DNA of 64,000 nt from Roseibium limicola (GCF_017313085.1 NZ_JAFLNF010000002.1:186001-250000); one strand, 5' to 3'. Counted from the first letter of the stretch, positions 50,807-60,426 are shown. Numbers and translations: made by a program. The notes: generated by a model not told the origin, from the sequence alone.

Positions 50807-52339
50807 TCAGAAGCCTGCTGCAGCAGTCTCCAATTTCGGCGGTGAGAACACTGGCCCGCAAGGCGACAGCCGGATGTTTTCACGCAAATTCTTGAAAGGC
50901 AGATCCTCAGCGTTCAACGCCATCGGTCCTGGCGACTTGCACACCAGAATGGTTTCCGCGATCGGCGTGAAGTCGGCGCGGAAGTGGACGGAGCTTTTGT
51001 TGACCAAAATGGCCTGCTCGGTCGGTTCAATGCCAACAAAGCGATACATCGACTGATCCGCCAGCTGCACCTTGCGACTGGCAAGAACCACCCGAACACC
51101 GCCGATCCGCACGCAGGCCGATGGCCCGAGATCCATATGGGTCGCGCCGAAGAAAGGCCCGGTTGCGGTGAACTGGCCATCCGACAGCTTCTCGACCACA
51201 AAGTCTGCGGTATAGACCTCGTCGCCAGCCACACCGGATTTACCGCCAAGGCTGAGGGTAACAGTTACCCCCTCGCCCGCTGCATGGACTTTCGCCGCTG
51301 CATCCGGATCGACCATCAGACCGAGCGCGGCCTTTTGCGCATTGGCTTCAACCAGCGCCTTCAGAATGCCGGCCGTGTTGGAATCGCCGCCGGCACCCGG
51401 ATTGTCCTGGGTATCGGCAATCACCACCGGCCTGCTGGCGGTTTCCGCCAGAGACTGTGCCAGCGCGATGCAGGCGGCAGGCTCATGCGCCTCACCGTTG
51501 AAATCACACTCGCGGTAGAGAATTTCGGCGCAGATATCGTCCGCGGCAGCTTCCGCGGCCTCAGACGTCTCGCCATAGGCCAGAACGCAGGGCGAGCAAT
51601 CGGCAAAATCGGCAGCCGGAAAGCCCATCAGGAATGATGTCGACGTCACCTGCCCGGCCTCGGTTCTGGCAACCAGATCATACAGGCTGCGCGCCGGCTC
51701 GATGTCCGTCGACTGCCACGGAATCGGGATCAGGAATGGCAGCTGGCGGAATGCCTTGGCAAAGGGCGCGCCTCGGGCCATCAGCTTGTCGAGTTGCACA
51801 GCGGTGCGACGCCCGCTTTCGGCCATATCGACATGCGGATAGGTGCGATAGGCGACCAGAACATCGGCCTCATCGACCATCTGCCGGGTGACATTGCCGT
51901 GCAGGTCCAGGGTTGCGGCGACAGGCACATCCTTGCCGACAGCCGCACGAATGCGCGCCAGGATTTCGCCTTCGCCATCGTCATGATGCTCACAGACCAT
52001 GGCGCCATGCAGATCGACGTAGACGCCATCCAGTGGGCCGGCAGTCTTCAGCCGGTCGATCAGCTCATCGAGAATGGTCTCGAAGGCCTCCCGGGTGACA
52101 TGTGCCGAGGGGATGGCCACGGTCCACAGCAGCGGCACCAGGTTCCATCCGGCAGCCTCGCCGTAAGCCACGGCTCCGGCGGCACCGATGTTGATGCCCG
52201 GACAGCGTCGCAGAATTTCATCGCCACGGCTCAACGGCATGTGACCGCCGCCCTCCAGAAACCGCTCATACGTGGCGGGTGACGGGGCGAAGGTGTTCGT
52301 TTCGTGCAGAAAACCCGCAATGGCCACATTCTTTGTCAT
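50807..52339 (-). CDS. M81 family metallopeptidase (MlrC-like)
   Basis: A 510-residue protein of the microcystinase C (MlrC) family. N-terminal VAIAGFLHETNTFAPSPATY and the zinc-site segments ATLDLHGNVTRQMVDEADVL and VDLHGAMVCEHHDDGEGE are characteristic. The C-terminal domain (VIADTQDNPGAGGDSNTAGI) is complete. MlrC hydrolyses linearised microcystin and its Adda-containing fragments; most family members are found beside peptide ABC importers in soil and marine Alphaproteobacteria and must have other substrates. It is the first gene of the minus-strand peptide operon. Confidence 0.9.
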   Translation of the reverse strand: MTKNVAIAGFLHETNTFAPSPATYERFLEGGGHMPLSRGDEILRRCPGINIGAAGAVAYGEAAGWNLVPLLWTVAIPSAHVTREAFETILDELIDRLKTAGPLDGVYVDLHGAMVCEHHDDGEGEILARIRAAVGKDVPVAATLDLHGNVTRQMVDEADVLVAYRTYPHVDMAESGRRTAVQLDKLMARGAPFAKAFRQLPFLIPIPWQSTDIEPARSLYDLVARTEAGQVTSTSFLMGFPAADFADCSPCVLAYGETSEAAEAAADDICAEILYRECDFNGEAHEPAACIALAQSLAETASRPVVIADTQDNPGAGGDSNTAGILKALVEANAQKAALGLMVDPDAAAKVHAAGEGVTVTLSLGGKSGVAGDEVYTADFVVEKLSDGQFTATGPFFGATHMDLGPSACVRIGGVRVVLASRKVQLADQSMYRFVGIEPTEQAILVNKSSVHFRADFTPIAETILVCKSPGPMALNAEDLPFKNLRENIRLSPCGPVFSPPKLETAAAGF

Positions 52340-52460
52340 GGCTTGCCCCTTCCAGATTCAATCGTCATGCGATCAGCCGACCTGTCCTGAATGGCCGGTG
52401 ATGGAATTGGCGCTGTCGGCCCATGGCCTGACGGCACCATCCCGGCAAATTTGCCATTAA

Positions 52461-52477
52461 GTATCGCATTGCAATAC
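52461..52477. promoter_or_regulatory. Candidate IclR operator
   Basis: Arms GTATCGC and GCAATAC around ATT, matching at six of seven positions, in the 212-bp gap between the divergent MlrC-like and IclR genes. It lies 75 bases ahead of the IclR start. Its position allows control of the whole peptide operon. Confidence 0.5.
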
Positions 52478-52551
52478 ACTTGTATCTGTTTTAATGCTAG
52501 CGACGAAGGCCGCCTCCGGTCAATCTCCAAACCGATGCAATTGAAGGCAAA

Positions 52552-53364
52552 ATGAGCCCAAAGTTTTTGCGCTCTCTGCAGAGCAACCGACCCGATCTGC
52601 CAGAAGCAGAGAAAGACCCCCTTTACGTACAGTCCCTGGGCCGTGCGATGCAGGTTCTTTCGGCCTTCCATCAGACTGACAAACCGCTGACGCTTCAGGA
52701 AATTGCCACTATTAGCGGCGTTGGCCGCTCGGCTGTCCAACGAATGGTCTTCACCCTGCGGGCCATGGGCTATGTCGACCGGGATCCGGATGACCGCGGA
52801 TATGTTCCCGGCCTCAGAATCCTTGATCACACCCTTGATTTTCAGCGGCTTAATCCGGTCGTGGTAAAAGCCGCTCCGGTGCTGCTGGAACTGCGCCGCA
52901 TGGCGCGCGAACGGATCGACCTCAGCCTGTGGGACGATCTGCGGCTGGTCTATGCGTCGCGCCTGCAAAGCAAACGAGAAATCCTGTCCTCCACCCTCAT
53001 CGGTCACAAGGTGCCGCTTTTTTGCACATCCGGCGGCTGGGCGATCCTCGCCCACCTCACCGATGCGGAGGCAGACGCCCTGCTGACCCGCTCCGACCGG
53101 ACGCAGTGCACGCCCAAGACCATCACCGACATCAAGCAGCTGAAGCGAGAAATCGCCAAGGCCCGGGAGAAAGGTTACGCGGTTGCCCACGAGCAAATCC
53201 TCAGCGGCGAGATCGCCATGGCGGCCGCCATCCTTGATGCCAACCGCAGGCCGGTTGCCGCCATTCATCTGGCAGCCTCGCTGGCGGAATGGTCTCCTGA
53301 AGAGTTTGAGAAGCAGTTCGCTCCCCTGATCATCCAGGCCGCCCGAACTGTCAGCCGGGCCTGA
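52552..53364 (+). CDS. IclR family transcriptional regulator
   Basis: A 270-residue IclR protein. The winged helix (about 30-90; LTLQEIATISGVGRSAVQRM) is followed by the effector-binding GAF-like domain (about 105-265), with IDLSLWDDLRLVYASRLQSK and the SGEIAMAAAILDANRRPVAA loop. The sequence is nearest to PcaR/PobR-type members in layout. It is divergent from the peptide operon and the likeliest regulator of it. GAAGG precedes the ATG. Confidence 0.88.
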   Translation: MSPKFLRSLQSNRPDLPEAEKDPLYVQSLGRAMQVLSAFHQTDKPLTLQEIATISGVGRSAVQRMVFTLRAMGYVDRDPDDRGYVPGLRILDHTLDFQRLNPVVVKAAPVLLELRRMARERIDLSLWDDLRLVYASRLQSKREILSSTLIGHKVPLFCTSGGWAILAHLTDAEADALLTRSDRTQCTPKTITDIKQLKREIAKAREKGYAVAHEQILSGEIAMAAAILDANRRPVAAIHLAASLAEWSPEEFEKQFAPLIIQAARTVSRA

Positions 53365-53382
53365 GGAGACGCCCGCATTGGC

Positions 53383-54804
53383 TCAAATCTCCGGCCAGTT
53401 GGTGATCGGACCACGAGCCTGTTCATAAGCAAGGGCTGCAGCAAGGACCGCCGTATCGGCAAAGCGTGGCGCGACGATCTGCAAACCGATCGGCATGCCA
53501 CTCTGCGAGAATCCGCAATTGATCGAGCAGGCCGGCTGGTCGCCCATGTTAAAGGGCATGGTGAAGGCGATATGCTCGAACGGCCTGGCCGGATCATTGG
53601 TCGGCGACGGCAGTTCTGCGGGATAGCTGACGATCGGATTGACCGGTGACAGTAACAGATCGACCCCGCAAAGTGCTTCCGCCGCAGCCTGACGAATGGC
53701 CAACATCTGGTCAAAGCCGGCAGAAACCCGTGCCCCGGACAGATCAGCCGCAGCCGATGCCCATTCCAGAATGTAAGGCAGCACCTTGGCACGGCGCTCT
53801 GCATCAAAGCTCACCATCGTGGTCCAGAAGCGCGCCCGCCAGAAGTCATCCAGCCCATCCAGCATGGTGCGGGTCAGAAGTCCGTTGATCTCGATGATCT
53901 CCGCCCCCTGCGCCTCGAACCAGCGGGCCGCCTCGGCGACCGCGTCGCGCACATCCGCATCGACGTCCAATCCGCAACCCGCATCCAGCATCAGGCCGAC
54001 GCGCTTGCCCTTGAGGTCCATTGGCGCCACATCCCAGCTTTCCGCCATCGGCGGCAGCGAGGTCGCATCGCGCCAATCGGGCCGAGACAGGCTTTTCATC
54101 AACAGCACGCTGTCCTCGACCGTGCGCGTCATCGGGCCGATGCAACGGCCTGGATAATAGGGATAGGCGGGAACCCGTCCCTGGGTCGCCTTGAAGCCGA
54201 ACAGGCCTGTCCAACCAGCGGGAAGTCGCACGGATCCACCGATATCCGTACCGATATGCAGCGGACCATAGCCCGCCGCACCAGCTGATCCGGCCCCTGC
54301 ACTGGAGCCACCCGGATTGGTCGACAAGTCCCACGGATTGCGGCTGAGCTTGTGGAAAGTGGAGAGTCCGGAACTCAACATGCCGAAGTCCGGACAGGTG
54401 GTTTTGGCAAAGAAGATCGCCCCGTCCTCACGCAGACGCGCCGACGCGGGAGCGTCTTCCGTGGCCGGAATCATGTCAGAAGCCGCCGTGCCATTGGGGA
54501 TCGGATCCCCCTTGGTGGCCAGCAGCTCTTTCAGGCTGACCGGCATACCATCGAGAGGCCCCAGTGGCGCGCCCTTCTGCCAACGGCTTTCCGACAAGCG
54601 GGCTGCAGCAAGCGAGTCTTCAGGCCGAAAATCCCAAAGCGCACAGACCTTTGGCTCGCGCCGCTCAACCCGGGAAATCAGGGCGGTCATATAGTCGACC
54701 GGCGACAGGCTACCGTCTTGAAAGCGGGCCAGAATATCAACCGCCGGAAGATCCAGAAGGGCCTCGTCGCCAATTTCACTCGTCACTGCATCCACCAATG
54801 CCAT
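53383..54804 (-). CDS. Amidase signature enzyme
   Basis: A 473-residue amidase with the Ser-cisSer-Lys triad: K92 (PVSLKELLATKGD), S168 (NPGGSSAG) and nucleophile S191 (DIGGSVRLPA). The C-terminal region (PACSINCGFSQSGMPIGLQI) is complete. It hydrolyses carboxamides; the physiological amide is unknown. It ends 19 bp from the IclR gene (tail to tail) and begins 124 bp after a LysR gene, with which it may be co-transcribed. The peptide context suggests a peptide-amide or acyl-amide. Confidence 0.88.
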   Translation of the reverse strand: MALVDAVTSEIGDEALLDLPAVDILARFQDGSLSPVDYMTALISRVERREPKVCALWDFRPEDSLAAARLSESRWQKGAPLGPLDGMPVSLKELLATKGDPIPNGTAASDMIPATEDAPASARLREDGAIFFAKTTCPDFGMLSSGLSTFHKLSRNPWDLSTNPGGSSAGAGSAGAAGYGPLHIGTDIGGSVRLPAGWTGLFGFKATQGRVPAYPYYPGRCIGPMTRTVEDSVLLMKSLSRPDWRDATSLPPMAESWDVAPMDLKGKRVGLMLDAGCGLDVDADVRDAVAEAARWFEAQGAEIIEINGLLTRTMLDGLDDFWRARFWTTMVSFDAERRAKVLPYILEWASAAADLSGARVSAGFDQMLAIRQAAAEALCGVDLLLSPVNPIVSYPAELPSPTNDPARPFEHIAFTMPFNMGDQPACSINCGFSQSGMPIGLQIVAPRFADTAVLAAALAYEQARGPITNWPEI

Positions 54805-54928
54805 CGCCCAATTCCTTCATCTGCCGGTCGAGGTTCACTCTTCTGGCTGAGAAGCTGCACGAGAACCCGATGCTCAAACAATTCAAATCATGAACACGCA
54901 GCGTTGCGAAAAGCGGAGCACTAAAGTT

Positions 54929-55846
54929 CTAACGCAAGGAAACTCCTTGAAAGTCGGAAAGCAGCAGCAACGCCAAATGGCGGGAAAACCTTTCAGCCGC
55001 AAAACTCAACGACGTGTCCTGCGGCAGGCTGAGCTGCAACTGGGTATCGACGCGGGCATCCGGCGCCAGAGGCCGTGCCACCAGCTGCCCCAATTCCAGA
55101 TCGCGCACGACCGAAAGCTCCGGCAGGATGAGAAGCGTCGCCCCAAGCCGGGCCAGCTCCTTTTGCACAGTCATGGAGGCGGTCGTGAACGCCACGTCGG
55201 CAGGGGCCATGCCTGCCCGCTTCAGCCGGGTTTCCAGCGCCTGACGCAAAGAGTAGGAGCGGTCGGGCAAGGTCAGCGGCACACTTGCCAGGTCCTCCAG
55301 CCCAACCTGCTTCAGCGCGGCCAGAGGATGGTCCGGCGCCATGATGGCGCGATAGGCCAGTGGCACCTGAACCCTTGCATTCACCCGTACGTCATCGGGG
55401 GAGAACATGGTCAGCGACAGATCCGCATCCCCCCGCGCCACTGCCATCAATCCATCGCGCGCGGAGCTTTCGACGATGGTCAGGCGCACGGCTGGATAGT
55501 CACGGGCAAAACTGGCCACAGCATGGGCCAGAACCGAGCCGCTGGCAGCACCATTGACGTGGACGCACACTTCACCACGTCGCAACCCGCGCAGATCATC
55601 GATGAATTGCTTTGCCTGACCGAAGGAGCGGTTGGCGCTGTGCAGATGCTCTGCAACCACTTCGCCTGCCGCCGTCAGCTCAATACCCCGCGCGCCCCGC
55701 TCCATCAGCGGAGCGCCGAAATAATACTCAAGATTGTCCAGCTGCCGCGAAATGGCCGTGGCAGAGACCCCGAGGTTCTGCGCCGCCTGACGGATCGAGC
55801 GGCATTTCACCAGCTCGTTGAAATAGGTGATCGCTTGAATCTGCAT
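54929..55846 (-). CDS. LysR family transcriptional regulator
   Basis: A 305-residue LysR regulator with HTH at about 15-45 (CRSIRQAAQNLGVSATAISR) and effector domain from about 90. The effector domain starts GEVCVHVNGAASGSVLAHAV. It is encoded upstream of the amidase on the same strand and downstream of a GntR gene, 48 bp away. It could regulate the amidase or the second peptide operon; neither is shown by a binding site I can recognise. Confidence 0.87.
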   Translation of the reverse strand: MQIQAITYFNELVKCRSIRQAAQNLGVSATAISRQLDNLEYYFGAPLMERGARGIELTAAGEVVAEHLHSANRSFGQAKQFIDDLRGLRRGEVCVHVNGAASGSVLAHAVASFARDYPAVRLTIVESSARDGLMAVARGDADLSLTMFSPDDVRVNARVQVPLAYRAIMAPDHPLAALKQVGLEDLASVPLTLPDRSYSLRQALETRLKRAGMAPADVAFTTASMTVQKELARLGATLLILPELSVVRDLELGQLVARPLAPDARVDTQLQLSLPQDTSLSFAAERFSRHLALLLLSDFQGVSLR

Positions 55847-55894
55847 GATACCCCAGGGCTTTACGGGTCAGATGTTCGTCGCCTCAAGCTCGGT

Positions 55895-56590
55895 TCAGGT
55901 CTCTATGTCGGCAAACAGCGGCACGACATGATCGCGCGCGACACCAATGTGGAAGCGTAGAGCTGCCGTCAACTGCATCGGATCGCCGCGCTCCAAGGCT
56001 TCGAGAATGGGCTCGTGGGTTTGAGCGATCTTGTGGGGGTCGTCATAAAGCTGACCGATCAGCGTAATTCCGGCCCGCATGTCGATGGCGATATCATCAT
56101 AGACCTTCAGCAGCCGGGCATTGCCGGAGAAGGCACAAAGCATCCGGTGGAAGGTGTAATCCTCGGCGATCTGCTCCTCACCAAACCCCTGATCGGCCAG
56201 CTGATACAGCTTCTCGACCTGACGCTTGAGCATATCGATTTCCCGTTCGCCGATTCGATCCAGAGCCAGCAAGGCCCCATGGATTTCGAGCCCCAATCGC
56301 AATTCGTAGATGTCGTAGAGATCCCTGGACGAAAGCGTACGCACAAAAAAACCGCGGCGCGGCTGTGACACCACAAGGCCCTGGCTCTCCAGCAGCCTGG
56401 CTGCCTCGCGCACCGGCGCCCGACTGGTTCCGAACTCCTTGGAAAGTCGCAGTTCCGTCAGCCGTTCCCCTGGCTTCAATTTGCCCTGAACAATCGCTTC
56501 AGCGATCTGTCGGGCGATTTGCTGCACCAGGTCCGTTGCTTCCAGAGCCTTGAAGACCCCCGCCCCGTTCACCCCATGTGAGTTGCTCAT
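55895..56590 (-). CDS. GntR family regulator (FadR/FCD type)
   Basis: A 231-residue regulator. The winged helix is at about 25-75 (GERLTELRLSKEFGTSRAPV) and the all-helical FCD ligand domain fills about 95-225, with metal-ligand His candidates in YTFHRML and the C-terminal HIGVARDH. ATG codons at 56593 and 56590 are both possible; I prefer 56590 because GAGAAG then has a usable distance. The open frame extends far upstream but without resemblance. It is divergent from the aldolase-led peptide operon and probably represses it. Confidence 0.85.
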   Translation of the reverse strand: MSNSHGVNGAGVFKALEATDLVQQIARQIAEAIVQGKLKPGERLTELRLSKEFGTSRAPVREAARLLESQGLVVSQPRRGFFVRTLSSRDLYDIYELRLGLEIHGALLALDRIGEREIDMLKRQVEKLYQLADQGFGEEQIAEDYTFHRMLCAFSGNARLLKVYDDIAIDMRAGITLIGQLYDDPHKIAQTHEPILEALERGDPMQLTAALRFHIGVARDHVVPLFADIET

Positions 56591-56945
56591 CATCTTCTCA
56601 TGCCAGTCCGTCGAACAAATTCTCCTCATCCGACGCCATTTCATTTTCGGGCACGCTTTTTTGCTTCGCACCCGACCGACAAACTCGACCGCTTTCGCGG
56701 CATCCGCCTGCTCATATCCGGAGCAGGTTGTGATCTTCCCGCATTGCGGTAGCACAGAATTGCTTAAAAAATGAATTTTGTCGACAATTGACACAAGCCT
56801 CCTGTCATGTTTGCCTAACACCCAACGGCAGGCGAGCATCGCACCGCTGAACACTGGCTGTTTGCCGATTGTGAATAGCGCGTCCAGGAATTGGTATTCG
56901 ACCTGCCCACCGCACACACGATGTTTGAAACCGCAAGGCGCTTCC
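56591..56945. promoter_or_regulatory. Divergent control region of gntR-type gene and aldolase operon
   Basis: 355 bp without a gene. It contains the perfect palindrome TTGTCGACAA at 56778-56787 with A/T-rich flanks, listed next, and presumably back-to-back promoters. An in-frame extension of the aldolase from here has no family resemblance. Confidence 0.55.
56778..56787. promoter_or_regulatory. Candidate GntR (FCD) operator
   Basis: Perfect 10-bp palindrome TTGTCGACAA, of the TTGT-N2-ACAA type common for FadR-like GntR proteins, roughly midway between the divergent GntR and aldolase starts. Confidence 0.55.
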
Positions 56946-57719
56946 ATGACCCAGATCTCCGCGATCCCGACCTCCTCAGAACAGCCGAAAGAACGAATCG
57001 AGCTGGCTGCTGCCTATCGGCTGATCGCCCACTTCAACATGGACGACAGCATCTTCACCCACATCTCGGCCAAAGCTCCTGACGACGAAGGCGAGCATGC
57101 TTTCCTGATTAACCCCTACGGCCTGCGCTTCGACGAAGTGACCGCCTCCAGCCTGGCCACGGTCGACATCGACGGCAACATCCTGCGCGACACCCATGGT
57201 GCGGGCATCAACAAGGCAGGGTTCACCATTCACTCTGCCGTTCATGCCGCCCGACCGGAAATCAAGTGCGTCCTTCACACTCACACGGTCGCCGGCGTTG
57301 CCATTTCCTCGATGGAGGAAGGCATCCTGCCGCTCAACCAATGGTCCCTGCAGTTTCACAACCGCATGGCTTTTCATGACTACGAGGGAATTGCACTCGA
57401 CCTGGCCGAGCGTGAACGTCTCGTCAACGACCTCGGCGACAACAAGGTCATGATCTTGCGCAACCACGGTCTCCTGACTTGCGGCCGCACGGTTGGCGAA
57501 GCCTTTTCCCTGATGTTCAACATGGAGCGTGCCTGCAAGGCACAGCTGGCCATCATGTCTTCTGGCGGCACGCCCAAGAAGATTGATCCTGAATTGGCCG
57601 AGAAGACCGCCAAACAATACGAAGGCTGGGACAAACAGCATTCCGGCAACAAGCCGGATCCACAGTGGGACGCTTTCCAGCGCCTGGCCATCAAGCACTA
57701 TCCGGACCTCGTCAACTAA
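56946..57719 (+). CDS. Class II aldolase/adducin family protein
   Basis: A 257-residue AraD/FucA-like protein. Zinc ligands H111 and H113 (CVLHTHTVAG) and H174 (RNHGLLTCG) are present. The catalytic acid of true aldolases should be near residue 90; AGINKAGFTIHSAVHAARP shows no clear equivalent, so activity may be isomerase, decarboxylase or lyase-like. The ATG at 56946 follows AAGGCG. It heads an operon with a peptide-type ABC importer and a deacylase, an association whose logic is not obvious. Confidence 0.87.
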   Translation: MTQISAIPTSSEQPKERIELAAAYRLIAHFNMDDSIFTHISAKAPDDEGEHAFLINPYGLRFDEVTASSLATVDIDGNILRDTHGAGINKAGFTIHSAVHAARPEIKCVLHTHTVAGVAISSMEEGILPLNQWSLQFHNRMAFHDYEGIALDLAERERLVNDLGDNKVMILRNHGLLTCGRTVGEAFSLMFNMERACKAQLAIMSSGGTPKKIDPELAEKTAKQYEGWDKQHSGNKPDPQWDAFQRLAIKHYPDLVN

Positions 57720-57809
57720 GACCCGGAGAGACCAAACCCAGACAACCATCAGCTCCGGCGGGAACAGAGACAAAAGTCCGACCGCCGAAAACCCGAGGGG
57801 AATTCGAGT

Positions 57810-59363
57810 ATGCTGAAGAGACTGACTGCCCTGGCTGCGACACTGATCGTAGCTGCCGGAACGGCCTATGCCGATCCGATCGCCGGTGGACGTGCAAACG
57901 TCGTCATCCAGCCGGAACCGCCCAGCCTGATGCTGGGTCTGGTTCAGAACGGACCGACCCAGATGGTCGCCGGCAACATCTACGAGAGCCTTCTGCGCTA
58001 TGACGAGAACCTGGAGCCCCTGCCCCAGCTCGCCAAGTCCTGGGAAATCTCTGAGGATGGCCTGACCTACACGTTCCACCTGTTCGACAACGTCAAGTGG
58101 CACGACGGCGAAGCGTTCTCCGCCGACGACGTGGTGTTCTCCGCCGACGTTTTCCTGCGCGAGACACACACCCGCCTGCGCTCGACACTGGAGCATGTGG
58201 AATCCATCACCGCGCCGGACGCGAACACGGTCGTATTCAAACTGAAAGAACCCTTCGGTCCGTTCATCGGCGTCTTTGAAGGCGGCACCATGCCGATCGT
58301 TCCAAAGCACATCTATGAAGGTACGGATTACAAGACCAACCCGGCCAACAACCATCCTATCGGCACCGGTCCATTCAAGTTCGTCGAGTGGGTCAAGGGA
58401 TCCCACATCCTGCTGACCAAGAACGAAGATTATTACATCGATGGTCTGCCGTATCTCGATGAGATCTATTGGCATGTGATCCCGGATGCGGCATCTCGCG
58501 CCGTTGCCTATGAAACCGGTGTCATCGACATCCTGCCAGGCGGCTCTGTCGAGAACTTCGATGTTTCCCGCCTGACGGCAATGGACAACTCCTGCGTCAC
58601 CGACAAAGGCTGGGAATTCATCGGTCCGCTGTCGTGGATGTGGCTGAACAACCGCGAAGGACCGACCGCCGACAAGCGCTTCCGTCAGGCTGTCATGTAC
58701 GCCATGGACCGCGAATTCGCCAAGGATGCCCTGTGGAACGGCCTCGGCAAGGTTGCGCAGTCGCCGGTTTCATCCTCCACGCGCTTCTATTCCGACGACA
58801 TCAACAAGTATGATTACAATCCGGAAAAAGCGAAGGAACTGCTGGCGGAAATGGGCTACGACGGAACACCCGTGCGTCTGCTGCCCCTGCCCTACGGTGA
58901 AACCTGGCAGCGCTGGGCTGAAGCCATCAAGCAGAACCTCGAAGAGGTCGGCATCAAAGTCGAAATGGTTGCCTCCGATGTTGCCGGTTGGAACCAGAAG
59001 ATCTCCGAGTGGGATTACGACATGGCCTTCACCTACCTCTACCAGTACGGTGATCCGGCACTCGGCGTTGCGCGGACCTACATTTCGTCCAACATCGGCA
59101 AGGGCTCGCCCTGGAATAACGTTGAAGGCTACGAAAACGCCAAGGTCGATGAACTCTTCGACAAGGCTGCTGTGGCTGTGACCAAGGAAGAGCGCCAGAC
59201 GCTCTACACCGAAGCCCAGCAGATCCTCACAGACGACGTGCCGGTGGCATGGCTTCTGGAACTCGGCTTCCCGACCATCTACCGCTGTAACGTCAAGGAC
59301 CTCGTCACGACTGCCATCGGCATCAACGACGGCTTCCGCGACGCTTACATCGAAGAAAAATAA
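57810..59363 (+). CDS. ABC transporter solute-binding protein (family 5)
   Basis: Periplasmic receptor of 517 residues. The signal peptide has core LTALAATLIVAAGTAY and cleavage after A21. Family 5 marks are LAKSWEISEDGLTYTFHLFD, VKWHDGEAFSADDVVFSADV and the PIGTGPFKFVEWVKGSHILL segment. It is homologous to, but clearly different from, the binding protein of the minus-strand operon. Two cysteines are present in the mature protein (DNSCVTDKG and YRCNVKD) and might pair. The ligand is probably a peptide or acylated amino acid, judged by the downstream deacylase. Confidence 0.93.
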   Translation: MLKRLTALAATLIVAAGTAYADPIAGGRANVVIQPEPPSLMLGLVQNGPTQMVAGNIYESLLRYDENLEPLPQLAKSWEISEDGLTYTFHLFDNVKWHDGEAFSADDVVFSADVFLRETHTRLRSTLEHVESITAPDANTVVFKLKEPFGPFIGVFEGGTMPIVPKHIYEGTDYKTNPANNHPIGTGPFKFVEWVKGSHILLTKNEDYYIDGLPYLDEIYWHVIPDAASRAVAYETGVIDILPGGSVENFDVSRLTAMDNSCVTDKGWEFIGPLSWMWLNNREGPTADKRFRQAVMYAMDREFAKDALWNGLGKVAQSPVSSSTRFYSDDINKYDYNPEKAKELLAEMGYDGTPVRLLPLPYGETWQRWAEAIKQNLEEVGIKVEMVASDVAGWNQKISEWDYDMAFTYLYQYGDPALGVARTYISSNIGKGSPWNNVEGYENAKVDELFDKAAVAVTKEERQTLYTEAQQILTDDVPVAWLLELGFPTIYRCNVKDLVTTAIGINDGFRDAYIEEK

Positions 59364-59380
59364 GGCATTCCGCCTCTTCA

Positions 59381-59416
59381 AGACCGCGCGGACTCATTCC
59401 AGGGTCCGCGCGGTCT
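59381..59416 (+). other. Intercistronic stem-loop of the second peptide operon
   Basis: Perfect 13-bp stem AGACCGCGCGGAC with its complement and a 10-base loop, 18 bases after the binding-protein stop. No U-run follows. It probably limits read-through or shields the upstream message, giving more binding protein than permease. Confidence 0.75.
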
Positions 59417-59457
59417 ACATCCAAGACATAAGCCCTTAAAGAGGCACCAGAGGACGG

Positions 59458-60426
59458 ATGCTGCGCTTTATCGCCCTTCGACTGGTCAAGGCCGCGATTA
59501 TCCTGATCGCGATCGTGACCCTGAACTTCTTCCTCATCCACGCCGCCCCCGGCGATCCAGCCGCCGTGATGGCCGGCGAGGCCGGGGCCGCGGATGAGCT
59601 CTTCCTGCAGCAATTGCGCGAACAATTCGGGCTCGACCAGCCACTGCTGACCCAGCTCTGGCTCTATCTCGTTGGCGTGGTGCAGCTGGACCTCGGCTTT
59701 TCCTATCGCCAGCAGATGCCGGTCGCCGAGCTGATCGGTGCGCGCTTGCCCGCAACCCTGCTGCTCACCGGGACCGCTTTCGTCATCTCCATCGTCTTCG
59801 GCACATTAGCCGGTGTGATGGCCTCGGCCCGCGTCGGCAAATGGTCCGACACGCTGATCTCCACCACCGCCTTGCTGTTTTACGCCACCCCGCTTTATTG
59901 GGTCGCGCTGATGGCCGTGCTGCTGTTTTCCGTCCAGTTCAACTGGCTCCCCGGCTTCGGCTACGAGACAGTCGGCGGCAATTATGAGGGCTTTGCCCGG
60001 GTGCTCGACATCGCCAAGCATCTGGTACTGCCGGCCACAACCCTCGGCCTGTTCTTCATGGCGGTCTACATGCGCATGACCCGCGCGTCCATGCTGGAAG
60101 TCTCGACGCTTGATTTCGTCAAGACCGCCCGCGCCAAGGGGCTGAAGAAGAGCGTCATCCAGCGCCGTCACATCTTCCGCAACGCCATGCTGCCCGTCCT
60201 GACCCTCGCCGGTCTGCAGGCCGGCCAGCTCGTCGGTGGCGCCGTGCTGACGGAGACCGTCTTCGCCTGGCCCGGCATCGGCCGCCTGATGTTCGAGGCT
60301 CTCGCCCAGCGCGACTACAACGTCCTGCTCGGCGTGTTCTTCGTCTCCGCCGCCATGGTGCTTCTGTTCAACCTGATCACCGATATCCTTTACCGGGTCG
60401 TCGATCCGAGAATTCGGGCCTCGTGA
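59458..60426 (+). CDS. Peptide ABC transporter permease (DppB type)
   Basis: A 322-residue permease with six core helices. The N-terminus MLRFIALRLVKAAIILIAIV and NFFLIHAAPGDPAAVMAGEA are typical. The coupling loop is DFVKTARAKGLKKSVIQRRH, and the C-terminus DILYRVVDPRIR is conserved. GAGGCACCAGAGGACG precedes the ATG. The next permease starts inside its stop (TGATG). Confidence 0.94.
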   Translation: MLRFIALRLVKAAIILIAIVTLNFFLIHAAPGDPAAVMAGEAGAADELFLQQLREQFGLDQPLLTQLWLYLVGVVQLDLGFSYRQQMPVAELIGARLPATLLLTGTAFVISIVFGTLAGVMASARVGKWSDTLISTTALLFYATPLYWVALMAVLLFSVQFNWLPGFGYETVGGNYEGFARVLDIAKHLVLPATTLGLFFMAVYMRMTRASMLEVSTLDFVKTARAKGLKKSVIQRRHIFRNAMLPVLTLAGLQAGQLVGGAVLTETVFAWPGIGRLMFEALAQRDYNVLLGVFFVSAAMVLLFNLITDILYRVVDPRIRAS

